Below the pieces are notes generated by a model that was given only the letters and a program-made list of their open reading frames with translations, made no database searches and was not told the DNA's origin. The translations under genes were made by a program, and so were the position numbers. Positions 8,493-17,583 of a DNA stretch of 64,000 bases are shown here, piece after piece. Source of the stretch: CAYSQW01 sp964433135 (GTDB taxonomy: Bacteria; Acidobacteriota; Aminicenantia; Aminicenantales; Aminicenantaceae); contig CAYSQW010000012.1 in the NCBI GenBank assembly GCA_964433135.1, forward strand, positions 12,793-76,792, written 5' to 3'. Each line of letters opens with the position of its first letter. Position 1 is the stretch's first letter.

Positions 8493-9503
8493 ATGAATAT
8501 ACTCGGAATAGAAACCTCGTGTGACGAAACCTCCGCCGCCGTCCTGAGAGGAGATTTCGCGATCGCCAGCAGCGTCGTGCTTTCTCAGGATGAAATCCAT
8601 GCTCCTTACGGAGGAGTGGTCCCGGAATTGGCGTCTCGTCAGCACATCCTGTCCATCAGCTATGTGGTGGAGGAGAGCTTGCGCCGGGCGGAGTTGGAAC
8701 TACGGGACATCGATGCCTATTCCGTCACTCAGGGACCGGGATTGATCGGTTCGCTGCTGGTTGGTCTGTCATACGCCAAAGCCCTGGGCTTTGCGTTCCG
8801 GAAACCGGTTATTCCCGTTGATCACCTGGAAGCCCATGTGTATTCCGCTTTTCTGGAAAACCGCCGGATCCGTTTTCCGGTTCTGGCTCTGCTGGTTTCG
8901 GGAGGCCATACCTCGCTTCTTTGGATGGAGAGGGAATTGAGGTATGAACCCATCGGGCATACGCGGGACGATGCCGCCGGGGAAGCCCTGGACAAAATCG
9001 CCAAATTCCTGGGTTTGGGTTACCCGGGCGGCCCCATTATCGATAAACTCGCCGCCGATGGGGATCCCCGGACCTTTCGTCTAGCGCCTCCCCAAATGTC
9101 GGACGGCTCTCCGGATTTCAGCTTCAGTGGTTTCAAAACCGCTGCGCTTCGTCAGATCCGTGAATGGAACCTAACCCGCGGGCATCCCGGAATACAGGAT
9201 TTTCTCGCGGGATTCGAATCCAGCGTGGTCCGGGCCTTGCTCCACAATGTCGACCGGGCCGTGCGGGAACGGTCCCCTGAATCCTTGATCCTTTGCGGGG
9301 GCGTGGCTAGAAACCGTCGGCTGCGAAGGGAATTCGAAGCTTATGGGCGGAACGCCGGGATACCGGCGTATATCCCATCTCCTGAATTTTGCACCGACAA
9401 CGCAGCCATGGTAGCTGGATTGGCGCTGGCGAGACGGGAAAGCGGAGAAACATCCGCATCGGAACTGACGCTCAACGCGTATGCCCGCCGCTCTCGAGGT
9501 TGA
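8493..9503 (+). CDS. tsaD: tRNA N6-threonylcarbamoyladenosine (t6A) transferase TsaD
   Basis: 336 residues, the family length. The frame is open from 8385, but homology begins at MNILGIETSCDETSAAVL (8493). The iron/zinc ligands lie in VDHLEAH. Nucleotide-site motifs SGGHTSLLW and CGGVARNRRLR and the FCTDNAAM segment are all present. TsaD transfers the threonylcarbamoyl group to A37 of ANN-decoding tRNAs together with TsaB, TsaE and TsaC, none of which lies here. It is probably the last gene of the run starting at 5912, with a 123-base gap after mtnA. Confidence 0.96.
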   Translation: MNILGIETSCDETSAAVLRGDFAIASSVVLSQDEIHAPYGGVVPELASRQHILSISYVVEESLRRAELELRDIDAYSVTQGPGLIGSLLVGLSYAKALGFAFRKPVIPVDHLEAHVYSAFLENRRIRFPVLALLVSGGHTSLLWMERELRYEPIGHTRDDAAGEALDKIAKFLGLGYPGGPIIDKLAADGDPRTFRLAPPQMSDGSPDFSFSGFKTAALRQIREWNLTRGHPGIQDFLAGFESSVVRALLHNVDRAVRERSPESLILCGGVARNRRLRREFEAYGRNAGIPAYIPSPEFCTDNAAMVAGLALARRESGETSASELTLNAYARRSRG

Positions 9504-9606
9504 GAGGTCCCACATCCCGATCCTTCTCGTTTCATCATCCTTTCCTGTTCTCGGTCTCGATTCTCAGAGTAGTGGATCCCGGATTCGTTCCGGATGAGCC
9601 GCGCAT

Positions 9607-11994
9607 TCATGAGCCGCTTTTCAACGGGACTACCTGGAATAGATATGGCGAAATCAGCATGGATTCCCGAGAGTGCTGTTTCAGATCCAGCGTCAGTTCA
9701 TATAAATAGAGATTTTTAAATCGAAAGCCTTCCGGAGGAGACAGGATCGTTTCGCGGCGCTGACGGGAGGTCCGTTCTTCGATGTAAGGGAGATCGAAGC
9801 ATCGGATGCCCAGAGTATGATCGCCGTTCTCCGATCCGAAAACCAACTTGAGCTTTTCGAGTTTCCGCCGGGAGCTGAAATATAGTTTGTACGATTTTTC
9901 CCGGTGCAGATAGAATTCCGCCTGTCTCTTCGCGATAACGCCCTCCCCCATGGGGGAGAGATAGAATCCCAGAGCACGTTGCGGTGAAAAGCGCACCGTC
10001 CAGGCGGGGTAGAGGCTGGGCCGGGGAATAAGCACCCAAAGAAAGAACATCGCAAGCAGAAGACACAAAGCGGCGGAGGTATGAAATCGAAGCGACAGCG
10101 TACGGCCTTTCCCCGCCAAGAAGTAAATCAGCAAGAAAGCGATCAGCCCTCCCAGCCAGAAATAGTTGGGGAGGTGGGAGGTGTTGTCGATTTTGAGAAA
10201 GGAAGGCAGGAATTTCGGCAGGAATAGACGGATGTTGCTGAGGGAGACGAACAGATCGCCGGCCCGCATCGTGAATTCATGGGTTGTCGGCTGATAAAGC
10301 CAGCGCGGATTGAACAGCAGAAGGACCGCGGTGAAAATTCCGGAAAGGCTCAGCATCCAAAACAGAAATGCGAAAATCGGCTTGCGGTTGTTTAACAGAA
10401 AAGCTCCTATGAAAATCGCTGCGATCCAGGCGATGGGGGTCAAAATTCTTCCCTGAGGGCAGTAACCCTGGCGATGGGTGAGGAAAGCGTAGCTGAAGAG
10501 GAATGGCGCTCCGAGCAGGAGCATCATCCAAAAATCCCGTTTGTGTCCGCGAAAAAATTCGATGATTCCGAGAAAGAAAAAAACATAGAACGGAGAATAC
10601 AGCAGCAGGCCGTCCCTTTGATCGAAAAAATAATTGAACAGCGTATCGATCCGCAGCATCAAGGGGACATTGGCGGCGGTTTCCTTGAACGCCTGCAATT
10701 TTTCCGGAGTCATCACGCCTTCATAGATGGCGAAGGGGGAAAAATTCCCGTAGATCTGGTAGAGATAGAGGGAAAACAGCCCTAGAGAGACAGCGGGAAA
10801 GATGAAAAAGGCGGCGGTTCTCCACCCGGCCCGATGCTCTTTTAAAAAGAAGAACAGAGCCATCAACAGCAGCGGCCAGAAGATCAGATTGTATTTAAGG
10901 CCGAACCAGAAAAAAGTGGACAGCAGGAAACCCAGTCCGGCATAGTGCGGCCATGACAGGCGCCGGGATGATCGGATCCTGCGGTAGATGATTATCGTGA
11001 AAAGCGCGATCGGGATTTCCGGATAGAGGTGAACGGAGTAGAAGAGAATGGGGGCCGTGAAGGAGAAAAAAAACCACAGAACCAGCGATATCTTTTCTCT
11101 TTTCCAGAGCTCTCCACTCAACAGGTAAACCTGCAGGCCCAACAGCGCGGCCCATAAAGACAAGCTGCTTTTGAGGATGAAAGTCAGCAGGCGGCCGGAA
11201 AAAAGCTGGCTGAGAGCATAATGCGGCACCATCATGACCGAGACCCCGAAAAGGTTCACCGGGTAGATATGGGAGCGTCCTTTCTTGCCGGCACGGGCGT
11301 ACATCCCGAGCTTGAAACGCGGATTTTTTTTGTGTGAATAAAAAGAGAAATAGTCCTTTTGGGCGTAATTATTAGCAACGTTGACGTCGCCGTCTTTGTA
11401 GAGGCTGTGGGTGGAGAGGAGATAATAAGGTTCATCCCCGGAAAAGGTTATGTTCTGCGACACCAGGATGAAGGCGCACAGGTTATAGACCAAAAAGGAG
11501 GTGAAAAAAAGCCAGATCAGTTTTTTCTTCCGGGGAAGGCGTAAGAACCGATCCCATGTTTTTCGAATGGTCGACCGGGATCGCGGATACCGTGTGTTCA
11601 CCGTGACTTGGAGATAGAACGAGACAAGCAGAACGGCCGCCAGCAGAGTGAACAGCCGAAGTCTAAGATCGCCCCGGTCGATATACCTGGAGAAAAGCAT
11701 GGGTGCCGTCCAGAAAAAAGTCAGGGGCAGGAAAGGCAGCAAACCGTCGAATAACCGTTGTCGCTGAAAGGAATCAGGGAAACCGTCGGCTCCGCATTCT
11801 CTCCTCCACCAGATCAACATGAGCCCGGCGCAGGAAACGGCGAGAAAAAGCAGAAAAAGTCCGGGGCGGAAGTGGAAGGCGTGATCCAGTATCGTCGTTC
11901 CTGCGGACCTCATGACGCCGATGATATAGAGGGATATCCCACCGCCGAGCAGCGAAAAAAAAGTCAGTGCGCAGAAACGTTGTTTATATGGCAT
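9607..11994 (-). CDS. GT-C type membrane glycosyltransferase (PMT-like), paralogue 1
   Basis: 795 residues with about a dozen hydrophobic segments and a soluble beta-rich C-terminal domain (about the last 150 residues). After the first helices comes FSGDEPYYLLSTHSLYKDGD: the acidic DE pair in the first large extracytoplasmic loop is typical of GT-C enzymes that use polyprenyl-phosphate sugars. A second conserved block is YFFDQRDGLLLYSPFY. It is clearly paralogous to the gene at 13081-15444, which shares both blocks, order and length. Substrate unknown; likely glycosylation of lipid or protein on the outer face of the inner membrane. The promoter is at 12003-12031. Confidence 0.75.
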   Translation of the reverse strand: MPYKQRFCALTFFSLLGGGISLYIIGVMRSAGTTILDHAFHFRPGLFLLFLAVSCAGLMLIWWRRECGADGFPDSFQRQRLFDGLLPFLPLTFFWTAPMLFSRYIDRGDLRLRLFTLLAAVLLVSFYLQVTVNTRYPRSRSTIRKTWDRFLRLPRKKKLIWLFFTSFLVYNLCAFILVSQNITFSGDEPYYLLSTHSLYKDGDVNVANNYAQKDYFSFYSHKKNPRFKLGMYARAGKKGRSHIYPVNLFGVSVMMVPHYALSQLFSGRLLTFILKSSLSLWAALLGLQVYLLSGELWKREKISLVLWFFFSFTAPILFYSVHLYPEIPIALFTIIIYRRIRSSRRLSWPHYAGLGFLLSTFFWFGLKYNLIFWPLLLMALFFFLKEHRAGWRTAAFFIFPAVSLGLFSLYLYQIYGNFSPFAIYEGVMTPEKLQAFKETAANVPLMLRIDTLFNYFFDQRDGLLLYSPFYVFFFLGIIEFFRGHKRDFWMMLLLGAPFLFSYAFLTHRQGYCPQGRILTPIAWIAAIFIGAFLLNNRKPIFAFLFWMLSLSGIFTAVLLLFNPRWLYQPTTHEFTMRAGDLFVSLSNIRLFLPKFLPSFLKIDNTSHLPNYFWLGGLIAFLLIYFLAGKGRTLSLRFHTSAALCLLLAMFFLWVLIPRPSLYPAWTVRFSPQRALGFYLSPMGEGVIAKRQAEFYLHREKSYKLYFSSRRKLEKLKLVFGSENGDHTLGIRCFDLPYIEERTSRQRRETILSPPEGFRFKNLYLYELTLDLKQHSRESMLISPYLFQVVPLKSGS

Positions 11995-12002
11995 GCAATT
12001 GA

Positions 12003-12031
12003 GAGATAGTAAAAACAGGCTTGGATGTCAA
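12003..12031 (-). promoter_or_regulatory. Sigma-70 promoter of GT-C paralogue 1
   Basis: Minus strand TTGACA (12031-12026), 17-bp spacer, TATCTC (12008-12003), directly upstream of the start at 11994. Only about 8 bases separate the -10 from the ATG, so either the mRNA is leaderless or the true start is slightly internal. Confidence 0.55.
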
Positions 12032-12160
12032 GTGAAACCCTCCGAAAGTTCCGCCTCGGAATATATGCTTTTCGCTTTATCTTCCATTGTTCAGGGTGGA
12101 GCAGAGGATGGATCCGGTTGCCGCCTTTGACGTGAGCGGCTTGATTTCTCCTCCGATTTT
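12032..12160. other. Divergent intergenic segment
   Basis: With its two flanking promoters this forms a 327-base gap between divergent glycosyltransferase genes. I see no open frame with a ribosome site, hairpin or repeat in the middle part. Confidence 0.5.
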
Positions 12161-12189
12161 TTGAGACGGCGGAGGAAATATGGTATAAG
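12161..12189 (+). promoter_or_regulatory. Sigma-70 promoter of the GT2 gene
   Basis: TTGAGA (12161-12166), 17-bp spacer, TATAAG (12184-12189). A leader of about 125 bases precedes the start codon. Confidence 0.6.
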
Positions 12190-12321
12190 GATTAGGTCTT
12201 ATTAACGGAAGGATTTTTCGGCATTTCTGGTTGAAGGTCGAACCGATCCGGGTGAGAACATGGTTTTTTCAAGGCATCCTTCCCCGGATTCCAAGTATTT
12301 TGCTGAGAGATGGAGAAGGCA

Positions 12322-13071
12322 ATGAATTCAGATTCGGATCGCACGCTCAAGGTCATCGTGGTGATGCCGGCATATAATGCGGAGAAAACGCTGGAAAGAA
12401 CACTGGACGATATTCCCCGACACTGGGTGGACGAGATAATTCTCACGGATGATCACAGCAGAGACGGAACGGTTGAACTGGCAAAAAAACTGGGCCTCCG
12501 CGTGTTCGTACATCCTGAAAACAGGGGTTACGGAGGCAATCAGAAAACCTGTTACCGGGAAGCTCTCCGATCAGGTGGAGATATCATGGTGATGATTCAT
12601 CCCGACCACCAATACGATCCGACCGTGATCCCTCAGATGGTTGCTCCCCTGCTCAAGGGAGAATGCGATGCGGTTTTCGGATCGCGCATGCTGGGAGGAA
12701 GGCCGCTGGAAGGCGGGATGCCCAAGTGGAAATACCTGGCCAATATTTTCCTCACGGCCGTAGAAAATGCGGTTTTCTACATGTATCTGACGGAATATCA
12801 TTCAGGATTGAGGGCGTATTCCCGACATTATCTCGAAACCGTGAATTTCGAGATGAACTCTGATGATTTCGTGTTCGATTCGGAAATCATCGCCCAGGGT
12901 GTTTTTCACAAGATGCATATCAAGGAAATACCCATTCAAACACGTTATTTCGATGATGCTTCTCAGATAGGCTTTTTCAGAAGCGTGGTCTACGGATTGT
13001 CCATCCTCAAAACGCTTCTCAAGTTCAAACTGCATAAAAAGAAACTGTTTCGTTTCAAGATGTTCGTTTGA
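12322..13071 (+). CDS. GT2 family glycosyltransferase, DPM/DPG-synthase-like
   Basis: 249 residues from 12322, where GGAG sits 6 bases upstream; an ATG at 12310 would add four residues with a worse ribosome site. GT-A fold motifs are VVMPAYNAEKTLERTL, the DDHSRDGT loop, IHPDHQYDP (DXD-like metal site) and FGSRMLGG. Enzymes of this subgroup often make polyprenyl-phosphate sugars. There are no C-terminal membrane helices, so it is soluble or peripheral. It lies between two GT-C proteins that would need exactly such a donor; the functional link is inferred from position. Confidence 0.85.
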   Translation: MNSDSDRTLKVIVVMPAYNAEKTLERTLDDIPRHWVDEIILTDDHSRDGTVELAKKLGLRVFVHPENRGYGGNQKTCYREALRSGGDIMVMIHPDHQYDPTVIPQMVAPLLKGECDAVFGSRMLGGRPLEGGMPKWKYLANIFLTAVENAVFYMYLTEYHSGLRAYSRHYLETVNFEMNSDDFVFDSEIIAQGVFHKMHIKEIPIQTRYFDDASQIGFFRSVVYGLSILKTLLKFKLHKKKLFRFKMFV

Positions 13072-13080
13072 GGAGATCGT

Positions 13081-15444
13081 CTAATCGAGAGGAGTAACGG
13101 TCAGCCGAAACGGCTGTGTCTCCGGAAGGGGACCCGACAGTCTATCCAGGCGGATGCGGATCCGATATAAGGCCTTTTTCTTCCACCGGTATGCGGCTTG
13201 TGGGGTCCATTCCAGCCTCTGGATCGAACCGTTGGTTTTTCCCTGGAAAAGCGGAAAATCGTATCCGAGGAGATCCACGGAATAATCGGCTTCCGAGGCT
13301 CCGAATTCAATGCGTATCCGTTTGAATTCATGGGGTGAAGTGAAAAAGAAACTGTAGGATCGTCCTTCCCGATTGAGCCGGAAACGGCCCGGGGCTTCCA
13401 TGCGGGCTTCACGGCTGTAGCCGTAGAGGATTATTTCATCGCCCGAGGGAAACCTGACTTTTTGAGGAGAGTCGATCGTGATGCGGGGATAATACGCAAA
13501 GACGATGAAGAAAAGGATCAGTCCGGCGGAGGCGGCGACGGTTCGAAACGCGAGATCAATCTGGAACGTATGCCGTTTTATGAGGACATAAGCCAGCACA
13601 AAGATAAGGAATCCCACAATCCAGAAAGCGTTGGGAGTCCAGCGGGAATCTTCAAGCTTGAGAAATGAAGGCAGATATCGGGGCAGCGCAAAATGCAGGT
13701 TGCTCAGGGTTACGAAAAGGCTTCCGGCCCGGTCGGTCTCCCCCATGGTCGTAAGCTGGTAGAGCGAACGGGGTTTTCCCAGCAGCAGGACGACGCAGCT
13801 CAAGCTCCAAAGCCATGAAAGCGAAAAGAGTCCGGCGAATACCTGTTTGACATTGTGGGCGAGAAAATATCCCAGGAAAATCCCCAAACCCCATGAGATA
13901 GCAACCAGGGGACGAGCCTGGGGAGCATAGCCGGTCCGCTGCGTTAAAAAGGCCGAAATCAATACATACGGCATGATCAGGAAGAGCATCCAGATGAAAT
14001 CGTGACGTCGTCTCCGCGCCATTTCGATCATTCCAAGGAAGGAGAAAGCATAAACGGGAGCATACAGCAACAGACCATCCCGCTGATCCAAAAAGTATCC
14101 CGCCAGCGTTTCCCAGCGGAAGTGAAAAGGAATTCCGAAGATCAGTTCTTTAAGATAAGAGATGATATTCTGTCCTCCCACGGCGCCCCGCCAGGATACG
14201 GCGGAGAGAGAAAAGGATCCGTATAGACGGAATTGAAAAATAAAATAGATACCGATGATGACCACGGGGCCTGCCAGAAAGTATAGCAGGTTCCGCCCCG
14301 CCCGCCGCTCGCTCAGGATGATCCGGATTCCATAAAGAAGAAGCGGACCCAGGATGAAAAGATATTTGAGGGCATGAAACCAGATAAAAAGTGAAAGCAG
14401 GAAGCCGCAGAGAATCGGATTCCATGAGGAATGCATTTTTTTGGATCGCAGCAGTCGGAAAACGGTCATGGAGAAGAGAGCGATGACGATTTCGGGGTAG
14501 ATATGGATGGAGTAGAAAAACACGGGAAGCGTCAGGCTGAAAACGAGCCAAACTCGAAGCGCGATCCTTGGCTTGTCCCACTCGCTTAAAGCCCAGAGAT
14601 AGATTTGGATCCCCAGCAAGGAGCCGAAGAGACTCATGCCGAAGCGCAGCATCAGCATGAGAAATGTCGTTCCTCCCAGAGACCCTAAGGCGTAAAAAGG
14701 CAGGAGAAGCAGCGATATCCCCGGAGAGTGAAAGGAATACCTGCCGTTCGTGCCGGGTGCCGTGTGGGGATCGATGTGCACTCCTTTCGGCATATAACGG
14801 GAATAATCGTTTTCGGCATAGTTGTTGGAAAGATCGAAATCTCCGTCTTCGAGCAGGCTGTGAGCGATGAGAAGGTAATGCGGTTCATCACCGGAAAACG
14901 ATCCGGTTCCTTGACTCAGGATCAAAGATCCGGTGTTGGTGATGATGACCGCGACGGCAAAGAGAATAATCAAACGCGTGCGAAGCGGGAAGCGCGGTAA
15001 CTTGGATGTGAAGAGACGGAGTGTTCCGGGCCGCCGCTTCTCAAGAAGAAGAATGTTCGTCGACTTCAGGTAGAGGACGGCGGTGAATACGGCCAGGCTC
15101 CAGATTCGCGTGCGAACCAAAAGGTCATTTGCTCCCAGGTAGTGATGCATCATCAGAGGCAGAAAACTCAGGAACAGCAGCGGAGTCAGGGTCCAAAGCT
15201 CCCGTTTGAGAGCGTCATGACGATCCAATTTCCAGGCGGACGCGGTGAGTCGTCCCGAGACCGACCAAAGCGTCGTCAGCAGAAAAGCGAAAAGGGCCGT
15301 CAGCACCGCCGCCTCGGCTGCGGCCGGATGAAATGCGTGCCCGCGCACGGAGAATTCGGGGATCTGGCGGAGGAACAAAACCCAGAAACTGAGGAGCAGA
15401 GCGGATATACCCAGGATCAGCGGTGCAGCGTGATTTTTTCTCAT
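13081..15444 (-). CDS. GT-C type membrane glycosyltransferase (PMT-like), paralogue 2
   Basis: 787 residues, multi-pass, with a C-terminal soluble domain of about 140 residues. Shared with paralogue 1 are FSGDEPHYLLIAHSLLEDGD and, about 300 residues later, YFLDQRDGLLLYAPVY. The DE pair in the first outer loop is the probable catalytic base region of GT-C enzymes. It is convergent with the GT2 gene (9-base gap) and driven by its own promoter at 15454-15482. Duplication of a whole 790-residue enzyme on both sides of one GT2 gene suggests two successive transfer steps or two acceptors. The substrate is unknown. Confidence 0.75.
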   Translation of the reverse strand: MRKNHAAPLILGISALLLSFWVLFLRQIPEFSVRGHAFHPAAAEAAVLTALFAFLLTTLWSVSGRLTASAWKLDRHDALKRELWTLTPLLFLSFLPLMMHHYLGANDLLVRTRIWSLAVFTAVLYLKSTNILLLEKRRPGTLRLFTSKLPRFPLRTRLIILFAVAVIITNTGSLILSQGTGSFSGDEPHYLLIAHSLLEDGDFDLSNNYAENDYSRYMPKGVHIDPHTAPGTNGRYSFHSPGISLLLLPFYALGSLGGTTFLMLMLRFGMSLFGSLLGIQIYLWALSEWDKPRIALRVWLVFSLTLPVFFYSIHIYPEIVIALFSMTVFRLLRSKKMHSSWNPILCGFLLSLFIWFHALKYLFILGPLLLYGIRIILSERRAGRNLLYFLAGPVVIIGIYFIFQFRLYGSFSLSAVSWRGAVGGQNIISYLKELIFGIPFHFRWETLAGYFLDQRDGLLLYAPVYAFSFLGMIEMARRRRHDFIWMLFLIMPYVLISAFLTQRTGYAPQARPLVAISWGLGIFLGYFLAHNVKQVFAGLFSLSWLWSLSCVVLLLGKPRSLYQLTTMGETDRAGSLFVTLSNLHFALPRYLPSFLKLEDSRWTPNAFWIVGFLIFVLAYVLIKRHTFQIDLAFRTVAASAGLILFFIVFAYYPRITIDSPQKVRFPSGDEIILYGYSREARMEAPGRFRLNREGRSYSFFFTSPHEFKRIRIEFGASEADYSVDLLGYDFPLFQGKTNGSIQRLEWTPQAAYRWKKKALYRIRIRLDRLSGPLPETQPFRLTVTPLD

Positions 15445-15453
15445 GTGGTTTGA

Positions 15454-15482
15454 CTATTAGTCGATTCTCCCGCACTTGTCAA
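15454..15482 (-). promoter_or_regulatory. Sigma-70 promoter of GT-C paralogue 2
   Basis: Minus strand TTGACA (15482-15477), 17-bp spacer, TAATAG (15459-15454). The -10 is about 9 bases from the annotated ATG. Confidence 0.55.
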
Positions 15483-15537
15483 GTCCGAAATCCCTTCCCG
15501 CCCGCGGTCCTTCTCGGGGGGAATTGGGGAAATCCGC

Positions 15538-15566
15538 TTGCAAATCATTATGATTTGCTGCATACT
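15538..15566 (+). promoter_or_regulatory. Promoter of the shikimate operon
   Basis: TTGCAA (15538-15543), 17-bp spacer, CATACT (15561-15566). The spacer is almost entirely filled by a palindrome (15540-15558), so a bound protein would block RNA polymerase. Confidence 0.55.
15540..15558. promoter_or_regulatory. 19-bp palindrome, candidate operator of the aro operon
   Basis: GCAAATCATTATGATTTGC is a perfect inverted repeat of 8 bases around TTA. It overlaps the -35 box and fills the spacer of the only promoter before aroF. I cannot assign the regulator; an aromatic amino acid repressor is the natural guess from position. Confidence 0.55.
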
Positions 15567-15602
15567 GACTGCGGGAATAATAAGTTCAAAAAGTTAAATA
15601 TA

Positions 15603-16430
15603 ATGAAAAATCTAAAGCTGAGCGTCTTAAGTCATACGAAAAACAAACGTACCGTCATCCCCGTAGGGGATGTTCGACTGGGGGAGGATTTCGTCATTAT
15701 CGCCGGTCCTTGTGCCGTCGAGAACGAAGAGCAAACCCTTGAAACGGCAAGGAGTGTCAAAGCCGCCGGGGCCCGCATGCTTCGTGGTGGAGCTTTCAAA
15801 CCGCGAACATCCCCCTATTCTTTCCAGGGCTTGGGCCTTGACGGTTTGAAAATCCTCGCCCTCGCCCGAGAGGAAACCGGACTTCCGATCGTCACGGAAA
15901 TCATGGATACGCGTCACATTTCCATGGTGAGTGAATATGCGGATGTCCTTCAGGTCGGATCGCGCAACATGCAGAATTTTACGCTTCTCAAGGAAGTCGG
16001 CCGTTCCAAAAAACCGGTTTTGCTGAAAAGGGGGATGAACGCCACCTTGACGGAATGGCTCAATTGTGCGGAATACATCCTTTCGGAAGGCAATCCAAGG
16101 ATCATCCTGTGTGAGCGGGGTATCCGAACTTTCGAGACGTATACGCGCAACACTCTCGATTTGAGCATCATCCCGGCCGTCAAGGAAATTTCCCATCTTC
16201 CCGTTATCGTAGATCCTTCCCATGGAACCGGGCGTTCCACCCTGGTTGAAAGGATGAGCCTGGCCGCGGTGGCGTCCGGAGCGGACGGCCTCATGATCGA
16301 AGTCCACCGGATGCCGCGGCAAGCCCTGAGCGACAGATACCAACAGATCTCTCCGGAGGCGTTTTCGATCCTGGCCGGCAAGATCAAACGCATGAAATCC
16401 GCGGTGGATGATATCTATCGGGATGAATGA
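15603..16430 (+). CDS. aroF: 3-deoxy-7-phosphoheptulonate (DAHP) synthase, AroF/AroA-beta type
   Basis: 275 residues. It condenses phosphoenolpyruvate with erythrose-4-phosphate, the first step to chorismate. Family motifs are IAGPCAVEN, RGGAFKPRTSPYSFQGLG, VGSRNMQNF, LLKRGMNATLTEWL, CERGIRTFE and DPSHGTGR. This is the KDO8P-synthase-like class (B. subtilis/T. maritima type). The usual regulatory N-terminal ACT or chorismate mutase domain is absent, so feedback control would have to be transcriptional or through another protein. The frame extends upstream, but homology and the leader position support 15603. First gene of the aro operon. Confidence 0.95.
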   Translation: MKNLKLSVLSHTKNKRTVIPVGDVRLGEDFVIIAGPCAVENEEQTLETARSVKAAGARMLRGGAFKPRTSPYSFQGLGLDGLKILALAREETGLPIVTEIMDTRHISMVSEYADVLQVGSRNMQNFTLLKEVGRSKKPVLLKRGMNATLTEWLNCAEYILSEGNPRIILCERGIRTFETYTRNTLDLSIIPAVKEISHLPVIVDPSHGTGRSTLVERMSLAAVASGADGLMIEVHRMPRQALSDRYQQISPEAFSILAGKIKRMKSAVDDIYRDE

Positions 16431-16554
16431 TGATCGCGGGGAGGCGGGGGAATCGTTTGTCCTGACCTATGGCGGTTGTGGTCGAATATCCGCTTGGATT
16501 TTCGGAACATGAATACCCGCTGACGAAGGATGTTTTCAGGAAATCGGAGGTTTT

Positions 16555-17583
16555 ATGGCGAGACTCAAGATGATGGATCCGTCCATGGGGACTAAAATTA
16601 TTGTCGGGGAAAAGCTGTCCCGGCTTTCCGATTATCTTGGAAAGCGAAGGACAGTCGTCATTACCGACAGTCATGTACGCCGTCTCTATGAAAAAGATTT
16701 TCCGCTTTCCGATGTCATCGAATTGCAGCCGGGGGAGCGTTATAAAAACCTCGAAAGCGTAAGGAAGTGCTATCGCCGACTGGTGGAGTTGGAAGCCGAC
16801 CGGTCTGTTTTTATCTGCGGGATCGGAGGAGGCGTGGTATGCGATGTCACCGGGTTCGTCGCCGCCACGTTTATGCGGGGCGTCGATTTCGGTTTCGCGG
16901 CGAGTACGCTGCTGGCTCAGGTGGACGCCGCCCTCGGGGGGAAGAACGGGGTCGATTTCCAAGGTTATAAAAACATGGTTGGAACCTTCCGGCAGCCCGT
17001 TTTCGTTCTCAGCGATATCCGACTGCTGAACACGCTTCCGCCGCAAGAGATCGCTTGTGGGTTGGCTGAAGTCGTCAAGACGGCCGCGATCGGAGATGAT
17101 ACGCTTTTTGAACAGCTGGAAGCCCATGTTCCCGTGCTGCTCGCCCTGGAACCGACGTGGATGGAACAAGTCGTGACCGCATGCGTTCGGATCAAAACGG
17201 AGGTTGTGAAGAAAGATGAAAAAGAGCTCGGGCAACGGAGAATCCTCAATTTCGGACACACTCTGGCTCATGCGTTGGAAAAGACATCCGGGATCAGTCA
17301 TGGTCGGGCCGTGAGCCTGGGGATGGTGTTCGCGGTGGAATATTCGGTTAGAAAACGGCGGCTGCCGCGAAAGGAGGCGGATCGGATCATCCGGCTTCTC
17401 GATCGGATGCGGCTTCCCGTCGATTTGTACGAAAATGGAGGGATGCTGCGGGAAGCGATACGGAAAGACAAGAAAAGATCGGGAGATGAAATAAAGTTTG
17501 TGTTTCTTGAGGGAATCGGAGCGCCCGCGGTAGAGAGCATCCGACTGTCGGAATTGGAGTCCGTCATTGAAGATCTGTGTTAG
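16555..17583 (+). CDS. aroB: 3-dehydroquinate synthase
   Basis: 342 residues. An NAD- and metal-dependent cyclisation of DAHP to 3-dehydroquinate. Motifs are GGGVVCDVTGFVAATFMRG (NAD site), the lysine-rich GGKNGVDF, and the metal ligands in ACGLAEVVKTA, NFGHTLAHALE and SHGRAVSLGM. The start at 16555 follows a CGGAGG ribosome site. A 124-base gap separates it from aroF, with no convincing gene in it, and it overlaps aroD by 17 bases. Confidence 0.96.
   Translation: MARLKMMDPSMGTKIIVGEKLSRLSDYLGKRRTVVITDSHVRRLYEKDFPLSDVIELQPGERYKNLESVRKCYRRLVELEADRSVFICGIGGGVVCDVTGFVAATFMRGVDFGFAASTLLAQVDAALGGKNGVDFQGYKNMVGTFRQPVFVLSDIRLLNTLPPQEIACGLAEVVKTAAIGDDTLFEQLEAHVPVLLALEPTWMEQVVTACVRIKTEVVKKDEKELGQRRILNFGHTLAHALEKTSGISHGRAVSLGMVFAVEYSVRKRRLPRKEADRIIRLLDRMRLPVDLYENGGMLREAIRKDKKRSGDEIKFVFLEGIGAPAVESIRLSELESVIEDLC

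Noticed and set aside
15540..15558. Fur box reading of the aro palindrome
   Set aside because: Half-sites read ATCA/TGAT in the wrong orientation and spacing for the 7-1-7 Fur pattern, and the operon has no iron theme.
16469..16573. 34-codon frame between aroF and aroB, considered as an aromatic leader peptide
   Set aside because: Only two Tyr, two Phe and one Trp scattered along it, no ribosome site and no attenuator hairpins; it overlaps the aroB start.
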